34,830 nt of DNA from the NCBI RefSeq assembly GCF_000186865.1, contig NW_008705573.1, forward strand, positions 224,375 through 259,204, written 5' to 3'. Shown here piece by piece: positions 9,110 to 17,214 of this stretch. The DNA comes from Aureococcus anophagefferens. Lineage: Eukaryota; Sar; Pelagophyceae; Pelagomonadales; Pelagomonadaceae. The translations under genes and the position numbers were made by a program. The notes under the pieces were generated by a model. That model did not search any database. It was not told where the DNA came from and saw nothing but the letters and a program-made list of their open reading frames with translations. Each line of letters opens with the position of its first letter. The stretch's first letter is position 1.

Positions 9110-9793
9110 ATGCGAGTGCTCGCAGTGCTGGCCCTGTGCGTCGCGCCATCGACGAGCTTCGTCGTCGCGCCGCGACCGCGAGCGCCGCCGCCGCGCCTCG
9201 CGCTGCCGGGCGCGGTCGAGTTCGCGCTCCGGGGCAGGGCGCTGCCGCCGGAGGCCGTCGCCGCGCTCGTCTACGCCGCGCCGCTGCCGCCGCTGCGCGC
9301 GACGCTGCGGCGGCTCCGCGGGACGGCGTCGACCGTCGCGCCCGCGCCGCCGCGCGGCCGCTTCGCCGCGGCGTACGTCCTCGCCTTACTCGCGTACGCG
9401 CTCCGCGACGCGGCGCCCGCCTCCAAGGCCGCGTGCCTCTTCGCGGGCCTGCGCCTCGCGACGCGCCCGCCCTACGGCGCCGACGCGCGGACCGCGCCGG
9501 CCCGGCCGTCGCGCGCGGCGCACGCGGCCGCGGCCGTCGCGCTGGCCGGGACGCTCCACGCGGCGTCCCTCCACCGCGCGGCGCTCGCGGACGTCGCGCG
9601 CCGCGCGGGCGCCCAGATCGCGCTCTGGCTCGCCGCGCTCGACGCCTACTGCGCGCGCGTGCTGCCGACGAAGTTCTACGACGGCCACCTCTTCCGCTTC
9701 TTCTGGGGCCTCGGCATCGCGCTCACGGCCAACTTCTGGCTCACGGAGCTCGCGGCGAAGCGGGAGAAGTCGGACGATAAGGGGGATGTGTAG
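9110..9793 (+). CDS. Unknown plastid-type membrane protein
   Basis: A 227-residue protein. The ATG at 9110 begins a signal peptide (MRVLAVLALCVAPSTS) immediately followed by F-V-V-A-P and a basic, proline-rich stretch, which resembles the bipartite plastid-targeting leader of stramenopile algae. Further hydrophobic segments include AAAYVLALLAYALRDAAPA, AAAAVALAGTLHAASLH and RFFWGLGIALTANFWLTELAA, near the C-terminus KREKSDDKGDV. The frame is open upstream for a long way, but only this ATG gives a sensible leader. I do not recognise the family. Plastid membrane location is inference from the leader. Stop TAG at 9791-9793. Confidence 0.65.
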   Translation: MRVLAVLALCVAPSTSFVVAPRPRAPPPRLALPGAVEFALRGRALPPEAVAALVYAAPLPPLRATLRRLRGTASTVAPAPPRGRFAAAYVLALLAYALRDAAPASKAACLFAGLRLATRPPYGADARTAPARPSRAAHAAAAVALAGTLHAASLHRAALADVARRAGAQIALWLAALDAYCARVLPTKFYDGHLFRFFWGLGIALTANFWLTELAAKREKSDDKGDV

Positions 9794-9954
9794 TTGCTTA
9801 GCGCAGATCAGCCATTTGCCCGAGTAGAGCGACCGCTTTCTCGAAGCCCTGGCACAGCCAGGCCAAAATTCCCGATCCCGCGTTCCGCGACGAATGAGGT
9901 CGCTCCCCGTACTCCTAAATACAATTCGGAGACTCTGAATTCATTTTAGAAGTT

Positions 9955-10205
9955 GCAGCGGCCTCCGCGCGCCCGCGCGCGCCGTCGAGGTCGCCCGCGG
10001 CGAACGCGCGCCGCGCGGCGCCGACGGCGCCCGCGGCGGCGCGCAGCGCGCGCGCCGCGGCCGTGCCGCAGCCGGGGGCCGCGCCCGCGTCGGCCGCGGG
10101 GCCGCCGTCGGCCGCCGACGCGTCGACGTCGCCGACGGACCCGCGCACGCGGCCCGCGCGGAGGCCCGCGACCGCCCCGGCGCGCGCCGCGCGGTCCCCC
10201 ACGCC
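9955..10205 (-). other. Coding-like GC-rich fragment, possible exon or gene remnant
   Basis: On the minus strand this block is open and uses GC-ending codons, with an Ala/Gly/Arg-rich translation (such as AARALRAAAGAVGAARRAFAAGDLDGARGRAEAA). It has no ATG start in frame and runs into AT-rich sequence on both sides. It could be an exon of an unrecognised gene or a decayed fragment. No family is recognised. Confidence 0.25.
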
Positions 10206-10483
10206 GCTTGGTTCGGCAGCAGGCTTTGCTAGTAGGACCCGGCGTAGGACATCTCATAGAGTCTCAAGCAGATGAGGTGAACCATAGCACTGGCGTTATA
10301 GGCTAGGTTAAGGAGGAGGAGGATACGGGGGATTGGTATCCTAGGGGATGACGCTGGGGGAATTGGGTCATCTGCTCCCCCGCCGCATGCGGGCGTATGG
10401 AGGGGGGTTCGCGATTTGATTAATCCGATGTGCCGGGATTACTACTCTATACGTAACGAACGCGCGCGCGCGCGTGCGTGCAA

Positions 10484-10630
10484 AATGGACGGTACATGGT
10501 CCAATCTCCTTAAAATTCAACAAAATTGCGAGCCGAAAGACGAGAATCACCCGGCTTTGATGCTTCTTGAATACCGGGACTGCGAAACCCCAAATATAGA
10601 CGTGTTTGGGGCCCCTGCCAGGTAAGAAAA
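10484..10630 (-). ncRNA. Candidate U1-like snRNA (speculative)
   Basis: On the minus strand, bases 10626 to 10612 read CTTACCTGGCAGGGG, which as I recall equals 15 consecutive bases near the 5' end of animal U1 snRNA, including the 5' splice-site pairing segment. Downstream lie a hairpin (CCCCAAA/TTTGGGG), a second possible stem (CCCGG/CCGGG), an Sm-like AATTTTGTTG about 110 nt from the start, and a short 3' stem (TGGAC/GTCCA). The U1-70K loop consensus GAUCANGAAG is not present, and the expected long-range stem with the GGCAGGGG strand is not found. Equally, the plus strand reads CAG/GTAAG and could be an ordinary splice donor. Confidence 0.15.
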
Positions 10631-10912
10631 TTTTTCGTTTCTTCAACTTAAAATTCAACAAAAAATTGATTTTCCCACACATTCTTCTGATTTATCGGCC
10701 CTATGGAGCCGTTCCCCGGTGAATTTCAGAACCGGAACGCTGCCCTGCCTCGGCGGGGCGTTAACCCACGCGTATGCCTGCGACGACCGCAGATCACCGA
10801 AGCATAACATATCCCGCCGGCGGTTAAGCAGAAATCAAAAACCTCGGGATGCAAAATCTGTAGCGGGGGGAGCGGGCGGCGCGCGGCGGGGCTTCCGCGC
10901 GCGTCTTCGGTC

Positions 10913-11653
10913 TTAGTTCGCCGCCTGCTCCTCCGGGAGCGGCTCGACGGTCTCGGCCGCCGGCGCGTCGCCGGCGGGCACGGACACGTCGACGTCCGTC
11001 GACGCGACGGAGTCCTCCTTGATGAGGTCGTTTCCTGCGACGCGCGGCGTCGGACGCGCGGACGCGGACCGAAACAGGCGCCGAAGGACGCGCGGAAGAC
11101 GGCGAGGAGCGACGCGAAGAAGGCGTAGACGACGAAGAGGAAGAACGAGAACGTCGTGAAGGTGTCGTCCGCGGCCTTCTTCGACTCCTTGTCCTCGTCC
11201 TCGTTGCCCGACCATTGGCCGAAGATGGCGACCATCATGAGGCACTGGTTCGCCATGACCGTGACGACGCCGAGGAAGATGCCGATGGCGAAGCCCGTCT
11301 GGAACTTGCGCATGACGACCGTGCCGCCCACGGAGATGAAGAGGCAGAGGATCGTCGTCCAGACCGCCGCGAAGCCGAGCCCGCCCGTGCCCTTGCCCCG
11401 GTGCCGGTCCGCGACGACGGCCGCGGCGAAGAAGCTCGCGAGCACGAGCAGGATCGACGTGAACCACGCGTACGCGACGAACCTGCGGGCGCGCGCTCGA
11501 GCGGGCGGTGCGGGCGCGCGCGGCGGCCGGGCGGCGGTCGCGCCGGGGTCCATGTTTCGGCGGAATTGCGGCGACGCGGGCGCCGCGCTTCTTCGGGTTC
11601 TCCTTGAACGGGAAGCACAGGACATCGTGGATGAATTTCTCGGCTTTCTCCAT
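10913..11653 (-). CDS. Unknown four-transmembrane protein (MARVEL-like layout)
   Basis: The start at 11653 gives MEKAEKFIHDVLCFPFKENPKK. The best join removes 11483-11588 as a 106-nt GC-AG intron (phase 2), reading on into KKFVAYAWFTSILLVLASFF. Four helices follow: FVAYAWFTSILLVLASFF, LGFAAVWTTILCLFISVGG, TGFAIGIFLGVVTVMANQC and FSFFLFVVYAFFASLLAVF, with a charged loop (GNEDEDKESKKAADD) before the fourth. The acidic tail (GNDLIKEDSVASTDVDVSV to EEQAAN) is in another frame. Either one base is missing near 11070 or a 35-nt intron, ending at 11036, lies there. The product is about 200-211 residues. The layout resembles small MARVEL-type membrane proteins, but no signature is clear. Membrane trafficking would be a guess. 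Confidence 0.6.
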   Translation of the reverse strand: MEKAEKFIHDVLCFPFKENPKKRGARVAAIPPKHGPRRDRRPAAARARTARSSARPQVRRVRVVHVDPARARELLRRGRRRGPAPGQGHGRARLRGGLDDDPLPLHLRGRHGRHAQVPDGLRHRHLPRRRHGHGEPVPHDGRHLRPMVGQRGRGQGVEEGRGRHLHDVLVLPLRRLRLLRVAPRRLPRVLRRLFRSASARPTPRVAGNDLIKEDSVASTDVDVSVPAGDAPAAETVEPLPEEQAAN

Positions 11654-11980
11654 AACTGTCCTCGGCGCGCGCTCCTGCGGCGCGGGTGGGGAGGTCGGCT
11701 GGGAGGCCTGGGATTTGAGGCCGGCGGGGACCGCGTGCGGTTGCGCGTTGGCGCTGAGCGTTTCCCGACTCGTTCGCGCGCCTCTCCAGCGCGCGCACGC
11801 ACCGACGAGGAGTTGGATGCGGGCCCAGCCTCGGTTGTCGACGCGATGAGTGGCGGAGGTGTGGCCGTCGTTGTGGCAAAACTGAAGGCAAGGAGATCAA
11901 GGAGCTCGTTTGTTGACGCCGACCGCGCGGATGGGCCTCGGTCTCGGACATCGAACCGGACCCCCGCCGCTCACCTAAGC
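11654..11980. other. Divergent promoter spacer
   Basis: This 327-bp spacer separates the start codons of the four-TM gene and the RBR ligase. An in-frame ATG at 11846 would extend the ligase by 45 residues (MSGGGVAVVVAKLKARRSRS and onward), but the coding signal becomes strong only after 11981. No TATA box or repeat is apparent. Confidence 0.5.
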
Positions 11981-13722
11981 ATGGCCGACGTCCCGATCGA
12001 CCTCACGGACAACACCGATGAAATCGTAAATTTGACATCGCCGCGCAAGTCGCTGGCGCAGGAGGAGGACGAGCGCCTCTCCGCCGCGGCGGCAATCCTG
12101 CTCGCCTCCGTGCCGCCGGACACGCTGAAGCCCGGCAAGGCGCGGCGCCTCTGCCGCAAGCAGCTCGGCGATCCATCTCTAACCCCCGCGGCCGTCGCCG
12201 CGCGCGCGCGCGCGACCGTCGACGAGTCGCCCGGGGCGGGCGACGAGCCCGGCCTCGAGTGCGGCTGCTGCTTCTGCGAGACGCCCCTCCCCGAGCTCGT
12301 GCAGTGCTCCGAGGGCCACGTCTTCTGCCGCGACTGCCTCGCGGCCTACGCGCGCGAGCAGGTCTTCGGCGGCGGGCGCGCGCGGCTGGCGTGCATGTGC
12401 GCGGACGGCCCTCCGTGCCGGGGCCGGTTCGTCGAGTCGCAGCTCCGCGCGGCGCTGCCGCCGGAGCAGATGGCCAGGCTCGAGGAGACGGCGGCGGCCG
12501 AGGCCGCGCGGAGCGCGGCGCTGGACCTGCTGCGGTGCCCCGCGTGCGGCGTCCCCCACGAGAAGCCGTCGGGCGCGCGCCGCGTCGCCGTCTGCCCGCA
12601 GCGCGGCTGCGGCTACGAGAGCTGCGTCGCCTGCCGCGGCCCGGCGCACGGCGAGGACCCCTGCCCGCCGAGGAAGCGGGGCCGGGACGGCGGCGACGCC
12701 GAGGACGCGAAGCGGCTCCGCGTCGAGGAGGCGCTCACCAGGGCAGGACAAGAGAGCGAAATTCCAAACTTCAAAGCCTCATATCTCGGCCGTTTTGCAC
12801 TCGTTTCGGCTGATTTTTGGACGAGCGATCATCTCTTGGAACGATCTCGAAGCGTGGACGCTTTTTTTGGAACGCGCGCGCGCGGAACACTCACGTTGAA
12901 GCGAAATTGAATCTCTCTTGTCCTGCCCAGGCGCTCACGGAGGCCAAGGTCCGGACCTGCCCGGCCTGCGGCGCCAAGTTCTTCAAGTCCGACGGCTGCA
13001 ACAAGATGACCTGCGCCTGCGGCGCCTGGTCCTGCTACGTCTGCCGGGCGCCCATCCCGAAGGACGTGGGCTACAAGCACTTTTGCCAGACGCCGCACTG
13101 CGACCACTCGAAGTGCGGGAAATGCCGCCTCTACACGGACGACGCCGAGGACGAGCGCGCGGCCCTCGCCGAGGCCGCGGCGAAGGCGCGGGAGGAGTCG
13201 GGCGCGGACGCGTCCGTCGTCGAGGGCCTGCTCGACCAGGCCGCGGCGCCCGCGCGGCGGCCGCGGCGGCCGGGGCCCGTCATCGACTTCCGGGCCGCGC
13301 TCGACCAGGCGCGGCGCCGCCGCGCCATCCCCCGGCGGGGCCTCGACGCGCTCGACGCGCTCCGCGGCGGCGCGGGGCTCCGCGACGTGCTCGGCGGCGG
13401 CCGCGCGCTCGGCGGCGGCCACCGGCCGCCGCGCGGGCCGCCGCCGGTCGTGCCGCGCCAGATGCAGCCGCGGCGCGACCGGCGCCGCGACGAGCCGCGG
13501 CGCGACGACCGGCGCCGCGACGACCGGCGGCCCAGGGACGACCGGCGCCGGGCGGAGCCGCGGCGCGCGGCGCCGGCTCCGGCCTGGCCCGCGCGCGACG
13601 ACGACGTCGACGACTTCGGCCCGCGGCCGGCGGCGGAGCCCATCGACCTGACGGACGAGCCGCCGACCTTCCGGCGCGCGGACCGCCGGCCCTACGCGCC
13701 GCCGCGCGACCCCTGGAACTAA
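11981..13722 (+). CDS. RBR-type E3 ubiquitin ligase, RNF216/TRIAD3-like (two exons)
   Basis: RBR ligases take ubiquitin from an E2 onto a RING2 cysteine and then pass it to substrate. Exons 11981-12730 and 12931-13722 give 513 residues; the intron is a family A introner. RING1 begins at about residue 94 (CGCCFCETPLPELVQC, GHVFCRDCLAAYA). An IBR-like Cys-rich part includes CPACGVPHEK and CGYESCVACRG. RING2 starts at about residue 260 (CPACGAKFFKSDGCNKMTC, CGAWSCYVC), with C278 the expected catalytic cysteine. The following HFCQTPHCDHSKCGKCRLYTD matches the RNF216-type extension. The N-terminus (VPIDLTDNTDEIVNL) and C-terminus (EPIDLTDEP) both carry I-D-L-T-D motifs that look like SUMO-interacting motifs. 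An Arg/Asp-rich repeat region lies between RING2 and the tail. Its stop codon is 4 bp from that of the convergent hexosaminidase gene. RBR call is strong; RNF216 orthology is probable. Confidence 0.88.
12739..12930 (+). mobile_element. Introner element, family A, copy A2
   Basis: A 192-bp element in the RBR ligase gene, same orientation. Ends are CAGGGCAGGACAAGAG and CTCTTGTCCTGCCCAG. The 8-bp duplication GCGCTCAC is perfect (12731-12738 and 12931-12938). Removing 12731-12930 as a GC-AG, phase 0 intron gives VEEALTEAKVRTC, joining the IBR part to RING2. There is no GT anywhere in the first 20 bases, so a GC donor is forced. Confidence 0.95.
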
Positions 13723-13726
13723 GCAT

Positions 13727-15599
13727 TTACTCGCGACAGCTCCCCGGCCCCGCCGGCGCGTCCCGCGCCTTCGCCGCGCGGACGCGGCCCGCGCCCACGC
13801 CGCGGCCGAGGAGCACGCAGCGGAACTCGAGGAGCCGCGCCTCGGTCCGCGCCGAGTAGCGCGCCGCGCGCGGGCTCCAGGCCCGCTCGGCGACGGCGGC
13901 CGCGCGCGGCCACGCCGTGCGCTCGAGCTCCGCGGCGTCGACCTTCTCGCCCCAGACCGCGGCCTGGGCAGCACAAGAGAGATTCAACGTCGCTTCAATG
14001 TGCGTGTTCCACGCGCGCGGGTTCCGGAAAAAGCATCCACGCTTCGAGACCGTTCCGAAAGATGATCGCTCGTCCAAAAATCAGCCGAAACGAGTGGACA
14101 ACGGCCGAGATAGGAGCCTTTGAAGTTGGGCATGTCGCGCTCTTGTCCTGCCCAGACCGCGGCCTCGACGCCGAGCACGCGGCCGCAGGACGCGTCGCCG
14201 AGGTCGACGCAGGGCTCGAAGTCGTAGGCCCTGGACGGCGGCGTGTCCACGAGGCTCAGGTACGTCGCGTGCTGCGGCGACGCGATGACGTCGTGGCCCG
14301 CGTCCGCGGCGCGCGCGATGGTCTCGGCGATCGTGCGCCTGCCGACGGCGGCCCGCTCGCGCTTCCAGACCTGGACGACCGCGCGCGCGTCCGCCGCGCC
14401 GACCTCGTGGACGCGCGCGTCCGCCGCGCCGACCTCGTGGACGTCGTTCCACTGCACGGCGCGCCGCCCCGCCGCGCGCGCGGACGCCGCGGCCTTGGAC
14501 GTGAAGCGCCGAAACGTTCCCGCCGCGTCGAGCCCCCGCTCCGCCATCCACGCGCGCGACGGCCCGTCCGCGTCCCAGCACTGGCGCTGCACCTCGTCGC
14601 CGCCCGCGTGGAGCAGGCCGTAGGGGAAGATCGCCGCGAGGGCCGCCAGCACGCCGTCGACCTACCAAGCACGTCGGTAACGATTTTTCATCTTTTCCCG
14701 GTGTCCAAAGCTCTCAAGAATTGTCACGGCCGCAGGACGCTGCCGTCGACCAACGCCTCCGTCTCCGCGCCCGGCCGCAGCGGCGGCTTGAAGCCGCCGT
14801 CCGGCGCGACGCACGAGGCGACGCACAGATGCGACGCGTTGCCGCGGCACCAGCTCGGCGCCGCGTGGCCCGGCGAGTCGGCCTCGGCCATGACGGCGAC
14901 GCCGCGCAGGCGGCCGTACTCGACGAGGCGCGCCATGTCGTCGACGGTGTAGGCCTCGCGCCAACTCCACGGCTTCAACGACGGGAAGCCCGGGAGGCGC
15001 AGCGGGAAGGACTCGTGGTCGCTCAGGTGGAGGTGGAGCACGTTCAGCTTCGTGTAGCTCATGGCGTCGACGGTCCGCTCCAGCAGGCGCGGCGGCAGGA
15101 AGTGGCGCGCCGCGTCCACGAGGAGGCCCCGATGCGCGAAGCGCGGCGCGTCTCGCACCTTGAACGGCGACGGCAGGAAGTAGCCGTCGCTGCCGAAGGC
15201 GCCGAAGATCACGGCCTGGCTCAGCGTCTCGAGCGCCCGCAGCGCGCCGAAGACCGTGCGGCTCCGCGCGCGCACCGCGGCGCCGTCCTCCGCGTGCGAG
15301 AGCTCGTAGCTCTCGTCGACGGCCGACCAGTCCGCCGGGTAGGCCTCGGACGCGTTGGCGACGACGACATCGATGCGCCGCACGCCCCGCGCGACGGGCC
15401 GCGGGCCGCGCGCGAAGATGAGCGCGCGGTAGCGCTCCACGGCGGCGCGGAGCGTCTCGCAGCGCGGGTGCGACAGGCGCCACTCGGCGTCGCTGCTGAC
15501 GGCCACGATGCCGCTGCCCGCGTGCATGTGGGCCGGCGCCGGCCAGATCGTCGTGGCGCGCGCGTTGAGCAGCAGCAGCAGCCATGCTGCTACGCGCAT
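13727..15599 (-). CDS. Beta-hexosaminidase, glycoside hydrolase family 20 (three exons)
   Basis: GH20 enzymes remove terminal N-acetylglucosamine or N-acetylgalactosamine by substrate-assisted catalysis. Exons 15599-14751, 14661-14164 and 13963-13727 give 527 residues. The signal peptide (MRVAAWLLLLLNARATT) suggests secretion or a lysosome-like vacuole. The GH20 N-terminal domain is followed by the barrel: FAHRGLLVDAARHFLPP, KLNVLHLHLSDHESFPL, EADSPGHA and the catalytic pair in HAGGDEV (D305, E306). The end has LGVEAAVWGEKVDAAELE and WPRAAAVAERAWSP, both typical of the family. The second intron is introner A3. The first is an 89-nt intron with flanking 9-bp repeats. A 10-residue tandem duplication (VHEVGAADAR) lies after exon 2 starts. 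Its promoter is shared with the divergent seven-TM gene. Confidence 0.92.
13964..14155 (-). mobile_element. Introner element, family A, copy A3
   Basis: A 192-bp element in the minus-strand hexosaminidase gene, same orientation as the gene. Ends are CTGGGCAGGACAAGAG and CTCTTGTGCTGCCCAG. The perfect duplication is GCCGCGGT on the gene strand (14156-14163 and 13956-13963). Excising 13964-14163 as a GC-AG, phase 0 intron restores GVEAAVWGEK, the conserved GH20 motif. Confidence 0.94.
14383..14442. repeat. 30-bp exact tandem duplication inside the hexosaminidase
   Basis: Two identical 30-bp copies (14383-14412 and 14413-14442) give an in-frame duplication of ten residues, VHEVGAADAR, in the GH20 domain. 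Such an insertion is not expected at this point of the barrel and looks recent because the copies are identical. Confidence 0.85.
14662..14750 (-). other. 89-nt intron flanked by a 9-bp direct repeat
   Basis: On the gene strand the intron begins GTCGACGGC and the following exon also begins GTCGACGGC, after ...TTGGTAG. Excision as a GT-AG, phase 0 intron gives ETEAL-VDGVLAALAAIFPY, which fits GH20. It has no inverted ends like the two introner families and is lower in GC than the exons. Confidence 0.85.
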
Positions 15600-15623
15600 C
15601 ACGAGATGGGCAGCCTCTCCATT

Positions 15624-15889
15624 GTCCCGTCTTTGAATGTTCAATTCAGGTTCAACTTCAAGAATCCTCCGCCCGGCCCGGGCAGCCCGCAAAACATTAT
15701 GGCCCGGCCGTAAGAATGGTCCAGGACGCCGAATGGGCCGCCGAGCCCTGCAGCGCGGTCCCGTCTTTGAATGTTCAATTCAGGTTCAACTTCAAGAATC
15801 CTCCGCCCGGCCCGGGCAGCCCGCAAAACATTATGGCCCGGCCGTAAGAATGGTCCAGGACGCCGAATGGGCCGCCGAGCCCTGCAGCG
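15624..15889. repeat. 134-bp tandem duplication covering promoter, 5' UTR and first codons
   Basis: Two nearly identical 134-bp units (15624-15757 and from 15758). Each carries gtcccgtctttgaatg, a TTCAA-rich stretch, and agaATGgtccaggacgcc with the first 13 codons of the downstream gene. The upstream ATG at 15716 opens a 43-codon frame that stops at 15847, two bases before the second ATG at 15850. Confidence 0.92.
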
Positions 15890-17211
15890 AGCGGTGGTCG
15901 CCGAACCGGCGGCCCTGCCCCTTCTACCAGTGCGGCCGCGACTGCGAGCGGACCTGGGCTTCCGAGGCCGGCGACCTCTACGTCGTGTGCCGCGCGGCCA
16001 TGCTCGCGTATTTGACGGGCGTCGTGCTCTACCTCACCTATCTCCTCCACGGGAGCCGGCGGGAGCGGCGCCGCGAGGGCCGGCGCAAGGAATCGTGGAA
16101 CGCGCTCGAACACCTGACCGCGTGCTTCCTGATGGCGACGGTCGTCCAACTGGTCGCGTGGTACGACGTCGACGGCTTCGGTGGCCACACAAAAGGCGTG
16201 CTCAACGACTTCCTGCCGAACGTCATACGACTCTTCTTCGAGCTGGGCCTCTTCCGCGCGTGCGAGACCTATCGAGTCGCCCTCGACGGCATGCTCCACC
16301 GGCAGAAGGCCGGCGGCGACACCTGGCGGTCGTCGGTCTACAAGCGCCTGTCGACGAACGCGTCCCAGATGCTCAAGGGCTTCGGCCGCGGCGCGTCGCG
16401 CGACACCGACGCGATGCTCCGGCGCGAGCCGGCGACGACGTTTCGCGTCGTCGTCGCGTCGCTCGCGGCGGCGGCCTGGGGCCTCGGCTTCGCCGTCTAC
16501 AACCAGCGGAACCCGAATCTGAGGGACGCGCGCGGCGCCTGCTGGGGCCTCGCGAAGAACACGGCGTACCACGTCGGGTCCTGCGTGTTGGAAGTATCGT
16601 TCCTCGGGGAGACGCTCGCGTACTCGTACCGCGTGCGCGCGCGGCTCCGCGGCGCCGTGGACCTGAGCGGCGGCCCGTCGGCGCGGACGACGTCGGCCAT
16701 CGCGCTCATCGGCTACCGCATCTGCTTCATGCAGTTCGCGCTCGCGTCGAACGTGGCGTGGGGCGCGAACGTCGTCCACCGAAACCTGATCGACGGGAAG
16801 GTGCGGTCCGCGTTGTGCTTCCAGCCGCCCTGCACGACGGCGGCGGCGCTCCAGTGGCTGAGCGGCTACTTCGTCTTCGGCGCGCTGTCGGGCCTCGCGT
16901 GCCTCGCGCTGCGGCGGCCGCCGGAGATCGCGCGGCACATCGCCCGGGGCCTGAAGGAGATCCCGAGCCTCGTCCACGACATCTCGGACAAGGCCTGCGC
17001 GCGCGGCGTCGACGACGACTCGCAGGACTACATCCGCGAGAAGGCGTCGTCGGCGTCCTCCGGGGGGCCGCGAAGCCCGCCGCGCCTCATGGCGGAGCCC
17101 ATCCCCGAGGAGGGCGACGACGGCGACGGCGACGGCGAGCTCGACGACGACGGCGACGGCGACGTCGAGCTCGCGGACCTCCCCACGGACGGCGGCGTCG
17201 CGGGCGCGTAG
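15850..17211 (+). CDS. Unknown seven-transmembrane protein
   Basis: A 453-residue protein from the ATG at 15850, the copy whose frame stays open. A short Cys-rich N-terminus (CPFYQCGRDCERTW) precedes about seven helices: CRAAMLAYLTGVVLYLTYLL, LTACFLMATVVQLVAW, VIRLFFELGLFRACETY, RVVVASLAAAAWGLGFAVY, YHVGSCVLEVSFLGETLAY, GYRICFMQFALASNVAWG and WLSGYFVFGALSGLACLAL. The long cytoplasm-like tail ends in an acidic Asp/Gly/Glu stretch. The seven-helix count suggests a receptor-like fold, but no GPCR family motif is recognised. The duplicated block upstream also carries an ATG that makes a short upstream ORF. Its stop codon is 3 bp from that of the convergent NYN gene. Confidence 0.75.
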   Translation: MVQDAEWAAEPCSERWSPNRRPCPFYQCGRDCERTWASEAGDLYVVCRAAMLAYLTGVVLYLTYLLHGSRRERRREGRRKESWNALEHLTACFLMATVVQLVAWYDVDGFGGHTKGVLNDFLPNVIRLFFELGLFRACETYRVALDGMLHRQKAGGDTWRSSVYKRLSTNASQMLKGFGRGASRDTDAMLRREPATTFRVVVASLAAAAWGLGFAVYNQRNPNLRDARGACWGLAKNTAYHVGSCVLEVSFLGETLAYSYRVRARLRGAVDLSGGPSARTTSAIALIGYRICFMQFALASNVAWGANVVHRNLIDGKVRSALCFQPPCTTAAALQWLSGYFVFGALSGLACLALRRPPEIARHIARGLKEIPSLVHDISDKACARGVDDDSQDYIREKASSASSGGPRSPPRLMAEPIPEEGDDGDGDGELDDDGDGDVELADLPTDGGVAGA

Positions 17212-17214
17212 TAG

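Larger units (their letters stand above)
9794..10912. other. Low-GC intergenic region with one GC-rich island
   Basis: This is the longest stretch without a convincing gene. Base composition is visibly lower in GC than the flanks, especially 10210-10860. An exception is 9955-10205, which is GC-rich and coding-like on the minus strand. The motif cttaaaattcaacaaaa(aa)ttg occurs twice, at about 10510-10530 and 10645-10667. A 69-codon plus-strand ORF (10416-10625) ends exactly in a consensus splice donor, CAG/GTAAG. Nothing else is supported. Confidence 0.7.

Noticed and set aside
10416..10625. A 69-codon plus-strand ORF ending at a perfect splice donor
   Set aside because: Composition is unlike other exons here and no partner exon or family is seen. 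Kept only as an alternative reading of the U1-like site.
12741..12905. Introner peptide as a protein domain of the host genes
   Set aside because: The same peptide appears in unrelated proteins only where a duplicated octamer flanks it, and it breaks known domains such as GH20 and the kinesin motor.
15637..15849. Upstream extension of the seven-TM protein
   Set aside because: The extension is the translation of the 134-bp tandem repeat in a shifted frame. The ATG at 15850 gives the coherent start.
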